Below are positions 44,859 to 53,820 of a DNA stretch of 64,000 nt, piece after piece. The stretch is taken from assembly GCF_001742425.1 (NCBI RefSeq), contig NZ_MJEH01000006.1, positions 37,443-101,442 on the forward strand, written 5' to 3'. A program made the position numbers and the translations under genes. The notes below the pieces were generated by a model. It had not been told where the DNA came from, did no database searches, and saw only the letters and a list, made by a program, of their open reading frames with translations. Source of the DNA: Bacillus solimangrovi. GTDB taxonomy: Bacteria; Bacillota; Bacilli; Bacillales; Bacillaceae_N. Position 1 is the first letter of the stretch; every line of letters begins with the position of its first letter.

Positions 44859-44939
44859 AGGAATTAGCTACTTAACTTTCCATTAAATGTATTATTATAG
44901 TCAATTTTTCATGAAATATAACTAAAATTCGTCATTTCT

Positions 44940-44968
44940 TTGCGAAATTTAAAACATTGTGCTATAAT
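44940..44968 (+). promoter_or_regulatory. Sigma-A promoter of yugI
   Basis: TTGCGA (44940-44945) and TATAAT (44963-44968) with a 17-bp spacer, 40 bp before the start codon. Confidence 0.8.
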
Positions 44969-45007
44969 CTAAAATTGCGCAAAAACGATAATTTGGGAGT
45001 GTTTCCT

Positions 45008-45421
45008 ATGGCAGAAAAATACGAAATCGGAAGTGTATTAACAGGGAAAGTTACTGGTATTCAACCATACGGTGCTTTTGTTGCATTAGATGAAGAGACT
45101 CAAGGTCTTGTTCATATCTCAGAGATTAAGCACGGTTATGTGAAGGATGTTAGTGAGCACCTTTCAGTAGGTGACGAAGTAAACGTAAAGGTTCTTTCTG
45201 TTGACGAAAATGCAGGCAAAATTAGTCTATCTATTCGTGCAACTCAAGAAGCACCTAAGCAAGAAGAAAAACCACGTCGTCCTAAACGACAAAACAATAC
45301 GAATAACAAAAAACAAGAAGTAGAAGATACTGCAACTCCAGCAGGCTTCAACACGTTGAAAGACAAGCTTGAAGAGTGGATTGAGCAGGATTCTGACCGT
45401 AAAAAACTTCTTAAGAAGTAA
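45008..45421 (+). CDS. yugI: S1-domain general stress protein 13 (YugI)
   Basis: A 137-residue RNA-binding protein. One S1 domain fills residues 5-75: GSVLTGKVTGIQPYGAFVALD, then GLVHISEIKHGYVKDV and SVGDEVNVKVLSVDENAGKISLSI. A lysine- and proline-rich linker follows, then a C-terminal helix, FNTLKDKLEEWIEQDSDRKKLLKK. This is the layout of B. subtilis GSP13/YugI, a ribosome-associated stress protein. ATG 45008 follows GGGAGTG; the frame is open upstream to 44957 but overlaps the promoter. Monocistronic. Confidence 0.93.
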   Translation: MAEKYEIGSVLTGKVTGIQPYGAFVALDEETQGLVHISEIKHGYVKDVSEHLSVGDEVNVKVLSVDENAGKISLSIRATQEAPKQEEKPRRPKRQNNTNNKKQEVEDTATPAGFNTLKDKLEEWIEQDSDRKKLLKK

Positions 45422-45424
45422 TGA

Positions 45425-45470
45425 TAAAAACACGTTTTTTTGCAATTTGCATAAAACGTGTTTTTATTTT
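45425..45470 (+). terminator. Terminator of yugI
   Basis: AAAAACACGTTTT and AAAACGTGTTTTT arms with a short loop. Confidence 0.85.
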
Positions 45471-45556
45471 ATTTAAGAAAGATTTTATTAGAATTTGTAA
45501 GTAATCAGGCAGGTAATGTTTATCTTAAGTTTATTGTTAAAGCTATGTGGATCATA

Positions 45557-45601
45557 AAAAAAGAAGGAACCTTATAAATAATTGTAGGTTACCTTCTCAA
45601 T
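45557..45601 (-). terminator. Terminator of yuzA
   Basis: On the minus strand AGAAGGTAACCT and AGGTTCCTTCT pair (one bulge) and run into TTTTTTT. Confidence 0.75.
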
Positions 45602-45623
45602 ATTAAACAAATGATGATGATAG

Positions 45624-45851
45624 TTAACGACTTGGTTCTGGTGCATGTTCTAGTTCAGAACTTGGTTTGAAAAGTAATGTTAATGAATATAAACCGCTAA
45701 TTCCAACAAGACCATATATGATACGAGCTAATCCGGATGTTTGACCTCCAAAAATGGCTGCTACTAAGTCAAATCTAAAGAAACCAATTAATCCCCAGTT
45801 TATTGCACCAATAATAACAAGGGTAAGAGCAGTACGTTGTAATCCACTCAT
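45624..45851 (-). CDS. yuzA: DUF378 small membrane protein (YuzA)
   Basis: A 75-residue protein with two hydrophobic helices: RTALTLVIIGAINWGLIGFF, then ARIIYGLVGISGLYSL, joined by RFDLVAAIFGGQTSG. The NWGL and YGLVG motifs are the DUF378 signature, and the same family member sits in the yug region of B. subtilis. The function is unknown. ATG 45851 is chosen because AGAAGGAGGAAAG precedes it; the longer frame to 45875 would start within that site. Confidence 0.88.
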   Translation of the reverse strand: MSGLQRTALTLVIIGAINWGLIGFFRFDLVAAIFGGQTSGLARIIYGLVGISGLYSLTLLFKPSSELEHAPEPSR

Positions 45852-46134
45852 TTTTACTTTCCTCCTTCTCTTCATCTTTCAATATATATTTTCTACTAAC
45901 GATTCAAGAGTTATTCATGAAAATTTTTCTTTCTGAGAGAAGGTGAATTGCTTTACTTCCGAATTTAAATTAAGTCATAATAAAAAAATGGGAGTTTTTT
46001 TCAAAATAATTATGAATGAGTTGAGCATATGAAAAAATTACATTTCGTGAAAAAGAGCTCGTTCTACATTATCTGATAATAGTTTGGAAAAGTTGATATG
46101 TATTAGAATAAGCAATATTGTGGGAGGGATCATT

Positions 46135-47298
46135 ATGAATAATTTTGTTTATCAAAATCCAACGAAGATTATTTTTGGTGATGGTCAAGTGAAACAGTTA
46201 ACGACTGAGCTTGAACATTATGATAAGAAAGTTTTACTCGTGTATGGTGGTGGAAGCATTAAGCGCAATGGTGTTTATGATGATGTTGTGAATGAATTGA
46301 AGAAAATCGATGCTGAAATTTATGAACTTAGTGGTGTAGAATCTAATCCCCGTTTAACAACAGTATACGAAGGTATTGAAATGTGTAAGAACGATAAGAT
46401 TGATTTTATACTTGCAGTTGGTGGTGGGAGTGTAATTGACTGCTCAAAGGCGATAGCTGCAGGTGCAAAATATGAAGGCGATGTATGGGATATTGTGACG
46501 AGGAAGGTAAAAGTAGCAGATGCCCTACCATTCGGAACAGTCTTAACATTAGCTGCAACAGGTTCGGAAATGAATCCAAATTCTGTGATTACAAATTGGG
46601 AAACGAATGAAAAATATGGTTGGAATAGTCCTCATGTTTTCCCTAAATTCTCAATTATGGACCCAACATATACAATGAGCGTCCCAAAAGAACATACAGT
46701 TTATGGAATTGTTGATATGATGTCACACGTGTTTGAACAATATTTTCATCATACACCGAATACACCAATAACAGACCGCATGTGTGAAGGATTATTAAGA
46801 ACAGTTATTGAAACAGCGCCGAAATTAGTTGACAATCTTGATAGCTATGATTATCGAGAAACTATCTTATACGCTGGAACACTTGCCCTAAATAATACAC
46901 TACAAGTTGGTTTACGTGGAGATTGGGCATCTCACAATATTGAACATGCTGTTTCTGCAGTGTATGATATCCCACATGCTGGTGGTTTAGCAATTCTTCT
47001 TCCGAATTGGATGATGCACGTATTAGATGAAAATATACAACGTTTTAAACAGTTGGCTATTAGAGTATTCGATGTTGACCCTACAGGGAAAGATGATCGT
47101 GAAGTAGCTATTGAAGGGATCGAAAAGCTGCGAATGTTCTGGTTAAGTATAGGAGCACCAGAACGTCTTGCTGATTATGAGATTGATGATTCGCAATTAG
47201 AGATTATGGCTGATAAGGCTATGATAAATGGGGAATTTGGAAACTTTAAGAAACTGAACAAGAAAGATGTTTTAACAATTTTACAAATGTCACTTTAA
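46135..47298 (+). CDS. yugJ: Iron-containing alcohol dehydrogenase (YugJ-like butanol dehydrogenase)
   Basis: A 387-residue group III alcohol dehydrogenase using NAD(P)H. It has the GGGS nucleotide motif ([15 protein letters not shown] near residues 95-110). The metal ligands are in [16 protein letters not shown] (D and H) and [29 protein letters not shown] (landmarks SHNIEHAV and IPHAGGLA, both H). It is like the YugJ/YugK paralogues of B. subtilis, which lie between yugI and pgi as here. The physiological substrate is uncertain (aldehydes, butanal). ATG 46135 follows GGGAGGG. Confidence 0.92.
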   Translation: MNNFVYQNPTKIIFGDGQVKQLTTELEHYDKKVLLVYGGGSIKRNGVYDDVVNELKKIDAEIYELSGVESNPRLTTVYEGIEMCKNDKIDFILAVGGGSVIDCSKAIAAGAKYEGDVWDIVTRKVKVADALPFGTVLTLAATGSEMNPNSVITNWETNEKYGWNSPHVFPKFSIMDPTYTMSVPKEHTVYGIVDMMSHVFEQYFHHTPNTPITDRMCEGLLRTVIETAPKLVDNLDSYDYRETILYAGTLALNNTLQVGLRGDWASHNIEHAVSAVYDIPHAGGLAILLPNWMMHVLDENIQRFKQLAIRVFDVDPTGKDDREVAIEGIEKLRMFWLSIGAPERLADYEIDDSQLEIMADKAMINGEFGNFKKLNKKDVLTILQMSL

Positions 47299-47301
47299 GT
47301 A

Positions 47302-47335
47302 AGAACACGTCAGTTCATTCTGGCGTGTTTTTATT
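47302..47335 (+). terminator. Terminator of the yugJ-like gene
   Basis: AACACGTCAG and CTGGCGTGTT (one G-U) around TTCATT, followed by T5. Confidence 0.85.
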
Positions 47336-47696
47336 TATATTTGCGATAAATAGTGATTAACTACATTATTTGTTTAAATGAAAATTATACCAATAAATTA
47401 TAAATACTAATGATGCCACATATAAGAGGAATTATAGTGTGCGATTTTGTTCATACTTTTTTTATCGTAAATACGATAAAATATGAAATTATGACCATGT
47501 ATTGTATGTGAAAAGATGTGAAACATTTTTCTCAAAAATTCAGTCAACACAGATTAGTTAGGACAAGCGATGAACATATTCATACAGTTTTGGTTTTAGT
47601 GATTATCATCACCTGATTGGTTTCGTTTACCGTTTATTAGGGTAAGTGGGGCGCTTTGCTAATGGAAGGTTGAGATTAGTTAAGGAAGGGGATTCT
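47336..47696. other. Gap with a perfect inverted repeat
   Basis: No gene is visible. TTTATCGTA (47461-47469), AA, TACGATAAA (47472-47480) is a 9-2-9 palindrome, an operator candidate for the lipoprotein gene at 47697. Shorter GCGATAAAT and TTTATCG-like words recur nearby. Confidence 0.4.
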
Positions 47697-48131
47697 ATGA
47701 AAAAGCTATGGTTAATTGTTTTAATGGTTGTAGTTGTGTTGACGGGATGTTCTGATCAATCAATGAATAAAGAAGGTTCTGACATTCAATCTGACCAATT
47801 TATTCTAGGTGATGCAAGCTTCGTAGCTCCAAAAAATTGGGCTGGAAATTATGAGATTAACGAAACTAAGGATCAGCTTTCTGTGTTCCATATTTGTGAA
47901 CAGGTTAACAATAAACAGGAGTTATTCACTCTCAAAAAAGTCGATAAGGAAGCATTTCAAAGTGGTGGACAACAAAATAAGGACGCCTTAGTGACACAAG
48001 TAGGGAATGATTTTTATTTAGCATTTGCTCCACAAGAAATGGTTTATTCGCAACAAACAGAATGTAAAGAACAATATGATGAAATGTACTTACCTTTTGA
48101 GGGGATTAAGGGACGAATTACTGTACGTTAA
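47697..48131 (+). CDS. Small lipoprotein of unknown function
   Basis: A 144-residue lipoprotein. The signal peptide MKKLWLIVLMVVVVLTGC ends in a canonical lipobox, followed by a polar linker and a compact domain of about 110 residues with two cysteines (HICEQVNN, TECKEQY) that could form a disulfide. No family is recognised. ATG 47697 is preceded by GGAAGGGG; the frame extends upstream to 47646 but would break the signal peptide. It lies between the yugJ-like gene and pgi, in a position not conserved in B. subtilis as far as I recall. Confidence 0.7.
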   Translation: MKKLWLIVLMVVVVLTGCSDQSMNKEGSDIQSDQFILGDASFVAPKNWAGNYEINETKDQLSVFHICEQVNNKQELFTLKKVDKEAFQSGGQQNKDALVTQVGNDFYLAFAPQEMVYSQQTECKEQYDEMYLPFEGIKGRITVR

Positions 48132-48293
48132 TGTATAAGAATAATAAAGGTTTGATAGAATAGCATAACGAGTCTAGATAGATAAAAAATTAATAAATCA
48201 GATGTCAACGTTTTCATTTTATAACGTTCTTGATTATGTTAATTTCTTTAGGTAAAGTGAAAGTGCAAACTCAATTTATGGAGGGATTTATTG

Positions 48294-49646
48294 ATGACAC
48301 ACATACGTTTTGATTACTCCAATGTTTCTACTTTTGTAGAAGAGCATGAGCTTACATACTTACGTGATATTGTGAAAGTATCACATCATGCAATTCATGA
48401 AAAGACGGGTCCAGGAAATGACTTCTTAGGATGGGTTGATCTACCTGTTAACTATGATAAAGAGGAATTCGTGCGTATACAAAAGTCCGCAGAAAAAATT
48501 AAAAAGGACTCAGATGTTTTACTTGTAATTGGTATTGGTGGTTCATATTTAGGAGCAAGAGCTGCTCTTGAAATGTTAAATCATTCTTTTTACAATACTC
48601 TAGATAAAGAAAAACGTAATACTCCACAAGTCATTTTTGTTGGGAATCATATTAGTTCTACATATTTACAAGATGTATTTGATGTAATTGAGGGTAAGGA
48701 TATTTCCCTTAATGTTATTTCAAAATCTGGAACAACGACAGAGCCAGCGATTGCATTCCGTATTTTCCGCAAGTACTTAGAGGAGAAATATGGAGTTGAA
48801 GAGGCACGTAAACGAATTTACGCAACGACTGATAAGGAAAGAGGCGCTCTGAAGACACTTGCAAATGAAGAAGGGTATGAATCTTTCATTATCCCTGATG
48901 ATGTAGGCGGTCGCTATTCCGTATTGACTGCGGTAGGTCTTCTTCCAATTGCAGCTAGTGGAATTGATATCGAGGCTATGATGAAAGGTGCAACTGATGC
49001 TACAGAAGAGTTAAGTAGTTCAGAGCTTGAAGAGAATCCTGCTTATCAATATGCTGCAATGCGTAATGTACTGTACAACAAAGGTAAATCGATTGAAATG
49101 CTTGTGAACTATGAGCCATCACTTCAATACTTTGGTGAGTGGTGGAAACAATTATATGGTGAAAGCGATGGGAAAGATGGTAAAGGAATCTTCCCTGCAT
49201 CTGCGAATTTTTCAACAGATTTACATTCTTTAGGTCAATATATTCAAGAAGGACGCCGTGACTTATTTGAAACGGTGTTAAACGTAGAGACACCTCGAGT
49301 AGAAGTAACAATTGAGAAAGACGAACAAGATTTGGATGGATTAAATTATCTTGCAGGTAAGACGATTGATGAAGTGAATAAGAAGGCGTATGAAGGAACG
49401 ATGCTTGCTCATACAGATGGTGGAGTTCCAAACCTTGTTATTCACATACCAAAGCTTGATGCTTATACATTTGGTTATCTCGTTTATTTCTTTGAGAAGG
49501 CATGTGCATTAAGTGGATATTTATTAGGAGTTAACCCATTCGACCAACCGGGTGTAGAAGCATATAAAAAGAATATGTTCGCATTGTTAGGCAAACCAGG
49601 GTTTGAAGCAGAAAAAGAAATTCTTGAACAACGATTGAAAAAATAA
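48294..49646 (+). CDS. pgi: Glucose-6-phosphate isomerase
   Basis: A 450-residue phosphoglucose isomerase interconverting glucose-6-phosphate and fructose-6-phosphate. The family signatures are present: [48 protein letters not shown] and the C-terminal [22 protein letters not shown] containing the catalytic lysine. The length equals other Bacillus Pgi proteins. ATG 48294 is nine bases after GGAGG; the codon before it is TTG. B. subtilis pgi (yugL) also lies between yugJ/K and yugN. Confidence 0.96.
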   Translation: MTHIRFDYSNVSTFVEEHELTYLRDIVKVSHHAIHEKTGPGNDFLGWVDLPVNYDKEEFVRIQKSAEKIKKDSDVLLVIGIGGSYLGARAALEMLNHSFYNTLDKEKRNTPQVIFVGNHISSTYLQDVFDVIEGKDISLNVISKSGTTTEPAIAFRIFRKYLEEKYGVEEARKRIYATTDKERGALKTLANEEGYESFIIPDDVGGRYSVLTAVGLLPIAASGIDIEAMMKGATDATEELSSSELEENPAYQYAAMRNVLYNKGKSIEMLVNYEPSLQYFGEWWKQLYGESDGKDGKGIFPASANFSTDLHSLGQYIQEGRRDLFETVLNVETPRVEVTIEKDEQDLDGLNYLAGKTIDEVNKKAYEGTMLAHTDGGVPNLVIHIPKLDAYTFGYLVYFFEKACALSGYLLGVNPFDQPGVEAYKKNMFALLGKPGFEAEKEILEQRLKK

Positions 49647-49675
49647 AAAGATACAACTGACACTATAGTAGTCGA

Positions 49676-49714
49676 GAAGCATCACCGTTTGTATAAGGTG
49701 ATGCTTCTTTTTAT
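49676..49714 (+). terminator. Terminator of pgi
   Basis: GAAGCATCACC and GGTGATGCTTC form an 11-bp stem followed by T5. Confidence 0.9.
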
Positions 49715-49801
49715 GCAGAAATTAAGTACTTATTAACTCGGACATGTTTTTTCATTTATAGGGAAAGCTAAAGTTAGAAATTTTAAAGGTGGTGTCTCAT
49801 T

Positions 49802-50206
49802 ATGATCCCTATCAAGTCAACTATAGAAGGGAAGAGTTTCAACCTCTTTGAATTAGAATTAAAATTAAAACCAATAGGATATGATATTGGAGGAAATTGG
49901 GATTACGATCATGGTTACTTTGATTATAAGATTGATGATGAAGTAGGATATCAATTTTTACGAGTGCCTTTTGAAGCAGTAGATGGACAACTTGATTCCA
50001 ATGGATGTACAGTTAAGATGAAACGTCCTTTTCTTTTATCCCATAAATATCAAAGGGGTTTAGATGACAACGTACATGTAGGAAATTTTAATTCATCCTT
50101 TAATCAATTTTCTGAACCAGAAGATCCTGATGCTACATTTCCTAAAGATCTAGTGAATGTTGGTAAAAGTCTTGTTGATGAGCTGGAGCAAGCTTTATCC
50201 GTTTAA
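49802..50206 (+). CDS. yugN: YugN-like family protein
   Basis: A 134-residue soluble protein of the YugN-like family, function unknown. Recognisable segments are IPIKSTIEGKSFNLFELE, GGNWDYDHGYFDYKID and YQFLRVPFEAVDG. It follows pgi, as in B. subtilis. Its last four bases overlap the convergent potassium-channel gene. ATG follows AAAGGTGGTG. Confidence 0.88.
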   Translation: MIPIKSTIEGKSFNLFELELKLKPIGYDIGGNWDYDHGYFDYKIDDEVGYQFLRVPFEAVDGQLDSNGCTVKMKRPFLLSHKYQRGLDDNVHVGNFNSSFNQFSEPEDPDATFPKDLVNVGKSLVDELEQALSV

Positions 50207-51195
50207 TGTTCAATGATTAATAAACAATCTTTATTATCAATAGTGAAATCTAACGGCGGATTTATGTGTGATTCGCCGTTACGTTTTACACCTATTAGAA
50301 GCCGTTCTTCTTGTAGTAATAAGTTGCTACAATTCCGAAATGTTTTCCCGATATATTGTTCTTGAGCTTCGATGAATGTTAATGTACTGCCTTTCAGCTG
50401 ATCAAGTATAGTGACCACTGTATCTGACATGCCGTGAGAAATGAAGCTATTTGTCATAACAAAGCTTGAAAGAGTATTCGTTTCAATAATTTCATCTGCT
50501 CCAGCCCGTTTTGCATTTTCTAGTTGTTCTGGTGTTAAAATTTCTATAATGCTATGAACACGTGGATTTAGTCCCTTAATTGCAAGTAACGTTAAGATTG
50601 AAGACATATCAGCTTCTTTTTCATTTTTATTTTGATCAGCCGTTATAAATACTGCTGAGGCATCTGTAATATTTGCTTGTTGGAGAGTACTATCACATGT
50701 AGGATCACCCTTAACAAAATGAACGTTACGTATTGTGAGAGGTTTATTTTTTAAAGAATGATCAATTAAAACAAACTGTGCTGAATTTTGTATATTCATA
50801 ATCTGGTCGATCGTTTTTTTAACCCGCTGATTCCATCCAATAATAATGACATGTTTTTCTCCTCGAAAGGTTGCAGCCCCCTCATTGTAAGAATTGAGAA
50901 AGTTGACTGTGGAGGCTGATATCGTTGCCATGTAGAAAGTTACGAACGCACCTCCAGATAAGATTAAGAGCATCGCAATCGTTTTACCTATTGTTGAGTC
51001 TGGAATATAATCTCCATAACCTACTGTAGAGGCCGTAATCACAACCCACCAAATTCCTTCGAATATCGAAGGGAAAACTTCTGGTTCTAACAGATGAATT
51101 CCATAACCGAATAAACATATAAGAATAATCATGATTCCGAATAATCGAATTAAATTAAACCTTTGTAAAACATTACTGATGCGATCATTTTCCAT
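50203..51195 (-). CDS. yugO: Potassium channel with TrkA-N (RCK) domain, YugO
   Basis: A 330-residue two-helix potassium channel. TM1 lies near residues 15-33, the pore loop carries the selectivity filter TASTVGYGDYIPD near residues 56-68, and TM2 lies at about 72-95. A cytoplasmic RCK/TrkA-N domain from about residue 112 (HVIIIGWNQRVKKTIDQI) and a TrkA-C-like end follow. In B. subtilis YugO mediates potassium efflux in biofilm electrical signalling and is co-transcribed with mstX. No mstX-like gene is visible upstream here. Convergent with yugN. Confidence 0.93.
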   Translation of the reverse strand: MENDRISNVLQRFNLIRLFGIMIILICLFGYGIHLLEPEVFPSIFEGIWWVVITASTVGYGDYIPDSTIGKTIAMLLILSGGAFVTFYMATISASTVNFLNSYNEGAATFRGEKHVIIIGWNQRVKKTIDQIMNIQNSAQFVLIDHSLKNKPLTIRNVHFVKGDPTCDSTLQQANITDASAVFITADQNKNEKEADMSSILTLLAIKGLNPRVHSIIEILTPEQLENAKRAGADEIIETNTLSSFVMTNSFISHGMSDTVVTILDQLKGSTLTFIEAQEQYIGKTFRNCSNLLLQEERLLIGVKRNGESHINPPLDFTIDNKDCLLIIEH

Positions 51196-51267
51196 CTTTG
51201 TTCCTCCACTATATATTCGTCCTCATACAGTATGGACAGGAATGAGGGAGGATATAAGGAAAGAAAA

Positions 51268-51298
51268 AACAACCTACATGTAAGTAGGTTGTTTAGTT
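51268..51298 (-). terminator. Terminator of the DUF2584 gene
   Basis: AACAACCTAC and GTAGGTTGTT arms, with TTTTTTC on the minus-strand 3' side. Confidence 0.8.
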
Positions 51299-51535
51299 AG
51301 GTGAATGTAAGCTAGTTAAATCATAAATTAAAGTGGTTTGATTATTCTCCCACATAATCTTACGGATAATTGCCTGTCCAGACGCTTCTCCTGCTTCTGA
51401 TTTGCGCACCTCTAATTGCACATCAATTGGATATAAGCGATAGCCTTCCTTAGTCAACTCGAACGTATTTGCTTCAACTCGTTTAGCATTTCCATTTGTT
51501 ACAATCATTGTGATTAATTCTAGTGGCATCCCCAT
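51293..51535 (-). CDS. DUF2584 family protein
   Basis: An 80-residue soluble beta-rich protein: PLELITMIVTNGNAKRVEANTF, then YPIDVQLEVRKSEAGEASGQAII and TLIYDLTSLHSPN. These segments match the small DUF2584 family of Bacillus, which has no known function. It lies upstream of yugO on the same strand but is separated by its own terminator. ATG follows AAAGGATG. Confidence 0.72.
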   Translation of the reverse strand: MGMPLELITMIVTNGNAKRVEANTFELTKEGYRLYPIDVQLEVRKSEAGEASGQAIIRKIMWENNQTTLIYDLTSLHSPN

Positions 51536-51836
51536 CTTTATTCATCCTTTCTAAGTATTGCTATAATTATTATACATTTAAATTGTTTAATGGCACAGAG
51601 TATGCTGTAACGAAACATTTATTCGTGCTTATATTCTTTGTATTCTAGTGTATGTATGATACAAAAAAGTATTAATGGGTTTATTTAAGCATATAAAGGA
51701 AATTTTAACTGAATTTTCGTATATAATTTTATGTGAAGAATCATGGATTAACATGAATCAAAAGCAGTAGATGATGTATTTTTGTTCGAAATTAAAAATG
51801 TGTAACCAAAAAGTCTACATATAAGGAGTGTTGAAA
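51536..51836. other. Divergent intergenic region
   Basis: No gene or strong structure is seen. It should contain the promoters for the DUF2584 gene and the M24 peptidase gene; only weak -10-like AT stretches are visible. Confidence 0.3.
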
Positions 51837-52937
51837 ATGCAGAAACGTTTACAACAATTATCAGAATGGATGACAGAGCAGGATGTTGATGTAACTTTTA
51901 TTAATTCAAAAGAGAATATATTTTACTTAACAAATTTCCACACTGACCCTCATGAACGCCTTATCGGCTTGCTGATGTTCAGAGATGCTGAACCGTTTAT
52001 GATTGTCCCTAGAATGGAGTCTTCACAAGCTAAGAATGCAGGGTGGAAACATGAAATTATTGGATATTCGGATCATGAAAACCCATGGGAATTAATCAAA
52101 AAAGCAATTGAAAAAAGGGATGTAACAGTTGTAGAAAAAGTTGCATTTGAAGAGTCCGTATTATCTTATGGCCGTAGCCAATCACTACTATCAATTTTTT
52201 CAGATGCAAAGGTTGTATCAGTTGAAGAGAAGTTGAATAATATGCGTGTCATAAAAGATGAGAAAGAAATAGAGAGCATTCGTAAAGCTGCAAAAATGGC
52301 GGATTATGGTATACAAGTAGGGATTGATGCTTTAAAAGAGGGAATTACAGAAATGGAAGTGCTTGCAACAATAGAATATGAATTGAAGAAACAAGGTATT
52401 CAAGAAATGTCTTTTTCAACAATGGTTTTATTCGGTGAAAAATCAGGAGAACCTCATGGAAATCCAGGGTATCGTAAACTTAAGGAAGGTGACTTTGTCC
52501 TCTTTGATATGGGTGTCGTTGTTGAAGGGTATTGTTCTGATATTACGAGAACATTTGTTTACAAGTCTATATCTGAGGAACAAAGGAAAATCTATGACAT
52601 AGTGTTGAAAGCAGAGTTAGCATCTTTAGAAGCTTGCAAGCCTGGAGTCAGAATTGGCGACCTAGATTCAATTGCTCGAAATATCATCACAAAAGCTGGA
52701 TATGGAAATTTCTTTCCACATCGTATTGGCCATGGGATGGGAATCAATGTACACGAATTCCCTTCAATGAGTCATGTAAATGATGAAAAATTGAAAGAAG
52801 GAATGGTATTTACAATTGAACCTGGTATCTATCTGTCAGATATCGGTGGAGTAAGGATAGAAGATGATGTATTAATTACAAAAGATGGTTATGAGACACT
52901 TACGAAGTTCCAAAAACAATTGCAAATCATTGAGTGA
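51837..52937 (+). CDS. M24B-family Xaa-Pro peptidase
   Basis: A 366-residue creatinase-fold metallopeptidase. An N-terminal domain to about residue 130 is followed by the pita-bread catalytic domain, with metal ligands D in LFDMGVVVEGYCSDITRTF (two D), H in PHRIGHGMGINVHE, E in FTIEPGIY and E in GVRIEDDVLI. These proteins cleave the bond before proline in peptides, like YqhT/YkvY of B. subtilis. ATG is preceded by AAGGAGTG. Single gene with a strong terminator. Confidence 0.92.
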   Translation: MQKRLQQLSEWMTEQDVDVTFINSKENIFYLTNFHTDPHERLIGLLMFRDAEPFMIVPRMESSQAKNAGWKHEIIGYSDHENPWELIKKAIEKRDVTVVEKVAFEESVLSYGRSQSLLSIFSDAKVVSVEEKLNNMRVIKDEKEIESIRKAAKMADYGIQVGIDALKEGITEMEVLATIEYELKKQGIQEMSFSTMVLFGEKSGEPHGNPGYRKLKEGDFVLFDMGVVVEGYCSDITRTFVYKSISEEQRKIYDIVLKAELASLEACKPGVRIGDLDSIARNIITKAGYGNFFPHRIGHGMGINVHEFPSMSHVNDEKLKEGMVFTIEPGIYLSDIGGVRIEDDVLITKDGYETLTKFQKQLQIIE

Positions 52938-52942
52938 ATGAT

Positions 52943-52978
52943 AGAAGTCAGTAGTCTACGAATAGACTACTGACTTCT
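52943..52978. terminator. Bidirectional terminator
   Basis: AGAAGTCAGTAGTCTA and TAGACTACTGACTTCT form a perfect 16-bp stem with a CGAA tetraloop. Confidence 0.85.
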
Positions 52979-52997
52979 TATCGTTAGACGTTAGCAA

Positions 52998-53582
52998 TCA
53001 AGCATAATCGAGTAATTGCTTTCGTATTAATTCCCATTCTTCACGAAGTATTCCCATTTTAATCGAATCAAAATAAGTATCATTAACAATCCTTGCTTTC
53101 CGAATTCTCGCTTCTTCAATCATGCCACATTTTTTAGCCAAACGAATCATTCTCTCATTACCAGACCACGTACTAATACCTATTCGAGCAATATCCATCT
53201 CTGTGAATAGATAGTCAGTCCACATGACATAGGCATCAAATCCAAATCCACCAGACCAATAACGAGAATCATAAATAACGAGGCCATTTTCACACCATTT
53301 TGTAGCTTCTGATACCCAATACCAACCTACACTTCCGATAAATTCACCATCTTTCTCGATGACGAGCTTAGAGCGTGTTTGATTATTATTAACTTCTTCT
53401 AATAAGTATATATAATTCTTTGTATATTCTTCCATGCTCATTTGTTCTCTTGGAAAATAAGGTCCATTCCACTGTATATGTTCACGATCATTCGCTTCAT
53501 ATTCCCAATACCACATACGTTGAATATCATCTTTTGTAAAGTCTCGTAAAGTGACTTTTTTTCCTTTGAGTTGTATATTCAT
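52998..53582 (-). CDS. GNAT-family N-acetyltransferase
   Basis: A 194-residue acetyltransferase. It opens IQLKGKKVTLRDFTKDDIQRMWYWE, a common start of RimJ/RimL-like proteins, and ends with GISTWSGNERMIRLAKKCGMIEEARIRKARI, the GNAT motif B region. The acetyl-CoA loop is degenerate (RYWSGGFGFDAYVM). It resembles aminoglycoside- or spermidine-type acetyltransferases as much as ribosomal ones; the substrate is open. ATG follows TGAGGTGATG. Confidence 0.85.
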   Translation of the reverse strand: MNIQLKGKKVTLRDFTKDDIQRMWYWEYEANDREHIQWNGPYFPREQMSMEEYTKNYIYLLEEVNNNQTRSKLVIEKDGEFIGSVGWYWVSEATKWCENGLVIYDSRYWSGGFGFDAYVMWTDYLFTEMDIARIGISTWSGNERMIRLAKKCGMIEEARIRKARIVNDTYFDSIKMGILREEWELIRKQLLDYA

Positions 53583-53820
53583 TTCATCACCTCATAAAAC
53601 GTACTGTTTTACGATATTCGACAAAAAGTAACTAGTACCTTGTAATATATTTCTATAATTTGTGAAGGATTCATGTGAGTCAATATATTACCCAAATATG
53701 TAAGTAAATTCATTAAAATACAAAATATTTAAAAAATTCTCGATATTTGTTAAAGGTTTTTTTAAAATTTTGTCGAAACTAATTTTTATAAAATTTCTAA
53801 GATATTGAAATGAGGAGAAT

